A stretch of 7,590 nucleotides of DNA from an uncultured Oscillospiraceae bacterium (GTDB lineage: Bacteria > Bacillota > Clostridia > Oscillospirales > Oscillospiraceae): NCBI GenBank assembly GCA_910577525.1, contig CAJTLI010000066.1, positions 1-7,590 of the forward strand. The letters run 5' to 3'. Below the pieces are notes generated by a model. That model made no database searches. It worked only from the letters and a program-made list of their open reading frames with translations, and was not told where the DNA came from. Each line of letters starts with the position of its first letter. Positions within the stretch are counted from its first letter, which is position 1. The position numbers and the translations under genes are program-made. Shown piece by piece: positions 6,223 to 7,590 of the stretch.

Positions 6223-7590
6223 TCACACCAAGTCCCGGTACAGGAAGGTCATGATCTGGCCCCGGGTGCAGGTGTCGCCGGGGGAGAAGGTGGTGGGGCT
6301 GGTACCGTTGGTGATCTCCTTGCTCACGGCCCACGCCACGGCCTGGGCATAGGCCGCGCTGGCCGGAACGTCGGAGAAGCCGCCGCCCTGGGCGGCTGGG
6401 CCGCCCGCCAGCTTCCACAGATAGGTCACCGTGGAGGCGCGGGTGCAGGGAGCGTTGGGATCAAAGGTGCTGCCGGAGAGCATTCCCTTCTCGCGGGCCC
6501 ACAGCACCGCCTTATAGAAGTAATCCTCGGCCTTGATGTTGGCATAAGGATTGGCAGTGTTTGATGGCTCGGGACGGCCCATGGCCCGCCACATAAAGGT
6601 CAGGATCTGGGCGGTGGTACACCGCTCATCGGGGGAGAAAGTGGTGGGGCTGGTGCCGTTGGTGATCTCCTTGCCCACCGCCCAGTCGATGGGCTGAGCA
6701 TAGGGGGAGCTGACCAGCACATCGGAGAAGCCGCCTACGGTGACGTTCACGACGCCATACTGCCCACCCATCCGAACGATGGCGGTATCCTGGAGGAAAT
6801 CCGCCGCGCCGTCATACTCAAACGGGGTAAGCGCTTTGCCTGTTTTGTCGATGAACCCCCATTTACCCCCCTGGCATACCGCCGCCAGACCGTTGGAGAA
6901 GTCGTGAGCTTTCTCGTATGCCGGAGCGATGACTTCCTTGCCGTTTTTGTCGATGTAGCCGTATTTTCCGGCACTTTCGACTAAGGCCAAACCATCGGCT
7001 GTGAAGTTCCCGGCGTGGGCATACTTGGGGGAAACCACCGCCTTTCCGGTCTTGTCGATGTAACCCCACTTGCCGTTGGTTTCTACTGCTGCCAGGCCAT
7101 TGGAGAAGCGGGAGGAAGAAACATATTGCGGGGTGATAACCTCATTCCCGGTCTGATCGATATAGCCCCATTTCCCGTTTTTGCTCACCTTGGCAAGGCC
7201 CTCGTAAAATGTGCCCACGGAGTCATAGGAAATGGAGGCCGTCTCTTTGCCGGTCTTGTCGATGAAGCCCCACTTGCCGCCTTTACTCACCGCCGCCAGG
7301 CCCTCAGAGAACACCAGGGCTTGGTCATACTGGAGGGCGACGGCCTCCTTGCCGGTGCGGTCCACGTAGCCCCATTTCCCGCCCTTGCGCACCAGAGCGA
7401 AGCCGTCTGAGGTGAAGTTATAGCCTCCATCGTACTGCGGGGCCACGACAGTTTTGCCGGTCTTGTCCACATAGCCGCATTTGCCGTCTTTGGTCACCAA
7501 GGCCAGGCCGTTGGAAAAACTGGATACAGCCTCATATTGCGGGGCAATGACGGTTTTGCCGGTCTTGTCGATGAAACCGAACTTTCCGTT
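6223..7590 (-). CDS. WG-repeat surface protein with three C-terminal SLH domains, 5' end outside window
   Basis: The frame is open from the right edge to TGA at 6225-6223, 455 residues visible; start and any signal peptide lie beyond 7590. The N-terminal part consists of tandem WG repeats of the form GKWGYIDKTGKEVxxPxYxxxxxFxxGLAxV. The C-terminal part has three SLH domains, which in Firmicutes bind secondary cell-wall polymer and hold proteins on the cell surface. This part is FSDV...ITNGTSPTTFSP...CTTAQ, then a more divergent copy with GMLSGSTFDPNAPCTRAS, then FSDV...ITNGTSPTTFSP...CTRGQ, ending YRDLV. The WG region is probably an exposed beta-rich array; its ligand is unknown. A bare TTG or GTG start near 7500 would fall inside a repeat, so I treat the gene as partial. 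No good terminator follows the stop. Confidence 0.9.
   Translation of the reverse strand, partial: NGKFGFIDKTGKTVIAPQYEAVSSFSNGLALVTKDGKCGYVDKTGKTVVAPQYDGGYNFTSDGFALVRKGGKWGYVDRTGKEAVALQYDQALVFSEGLAAVSKGGKWGFIDKTGKETASISYDSVGTFYEGLAKVSKNGKWGYIDQTGNEVITPQYVSSSRFSNGLAAVETNGKWGYIDKTGKAVVSPKYAHAGNFTADGLALVESAGKYGYIDKNGKEVIAPAYEKAHDFSNGLAAVCQGGKWGFIDKTGKALTPFEYDGAADFLQDTAIVRMGGQYGVVNVTVGGFSDVLVSSPYAQPIDWAVGKEITNGTSPTTFSPDERCTTAQILTFMWRAMGRPEPSNTANPYANIKAEDYFYKAVLWAREKGMLSGSTFDPNAPCTRASTVTYLWKLAGGPAAQGGGFSDVPASAAYAQAVAWAVSKEITNGTSPTTFSPGDTCTRGQIMTFLYRDLV
6235..6732 (-). other. Three SLH domains of the WG-repeat protein
   Basis: In transcription order they occupy about 6732-6586, 6549-6412 and 6381-6235. 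The first and third share 14 identical residues, KEITNGTSPTTFSP read across both, and long matching DNA stretches; the middle one is divergent. The TRAE-like motif reads TTAQ, TRAS and TRGQ, so the first domain lacks the Arg. Confidence 0.88.
6751..7590 (-). repeat. Tandem WG repeats, at least eight units of 34-35 codons plus a degenerate ninth
   Basis: Successive units begin with the GK of GKWGY/F at 7587, 7485, 7380, 7278, 7176, 7074, 6969 and 6867 (minus strand, first base of the Gly codon). The Trp is replaced by Phe in the first visible unit, Cys in the second and Tyr in the seventh. A ninth, decayed unit (GGQYGVVN) leads into the SLH part. The array continues past the right edge. Confidence 0.9.

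Noticed and set aside
6751..7590. Regularly spaced repeats as a possible CRISPR array
   Set aside because: The about 102-base period is in frame, encodes WG protein repeats, and the DNA of the units varies at synonymous positions; there are no constant repeats with unique spacers.

Overview
The window looks like a chromosomal piece of a high-G+C, low-sporulation-type Clostridia, most likely an Oscillospiraceae gut bacterium (Flavonifractor / Oscillibacter / Intestinimonas-like). This rests on GC-rich codon use, SLH domains of the 'CTRxQ' style typical of that group, a signal peptide of the MKKxxxKLLALALVLSM type, and Firmicutes-type exopolysaccharide (EPS) enzymes. It is inferred from protein style only; no marker gene is present. 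All convincing genes lie on the minus strand, so transcription runs right to left.

Right end (6223-7590): a surface protein, cut by the window edge, with at least eight 34-35-residue WG repeats followed by three C-terminal SLH cell-wall-anchoring domains. Between it and the next gene (6005-6222) is a 25-codon open frame with a near-perfect Shine-Dalgarno sequence that can also pair into a hairpin. Then comes a small secreted protein (5426-6004) resembling the beta-rich stalk module of SLH proteins but with no anchor of its own.

Middle (5277-5425): a gene-free 149-base spacer packed with three inverted repeats, including a UUCG-capped GC hairpin (probable terminator) that overlaps the arm of a longer hairpin followed by TTTT. 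It separates the surface-protein genes from the polysaccharide genes.

Left-centre (386-5276): three tightly spaced genes, a polysaccharide-synthesis operon segment. In order of transcription they are a Wzy/O-antigen-ligase-type membrane protein with a large extracytoplasmic insert and a TPR-like tail, a polyprenyl-phosphate sugar-1-phosphate transferase (the priming enzyme), and a GT4 glycosyltransferase. Together they would start a lipid-linked repeat unit, extend it, and polymerise or ligate it outside the membrane. The flippase, chain-length control and further transferases are not in the window.

Left end (1-385): after the GT4 gene come about 225 bases with no strong gene, containing a perfect 8-bp palindrome next to a good minus-strand promoter. 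These lead to the first 53 codons of an IS21-type istB (ATP-binding transposition helper) that runs off the window. No istA precedes it, so the EPS segment appears to end at a mobile-element junction.
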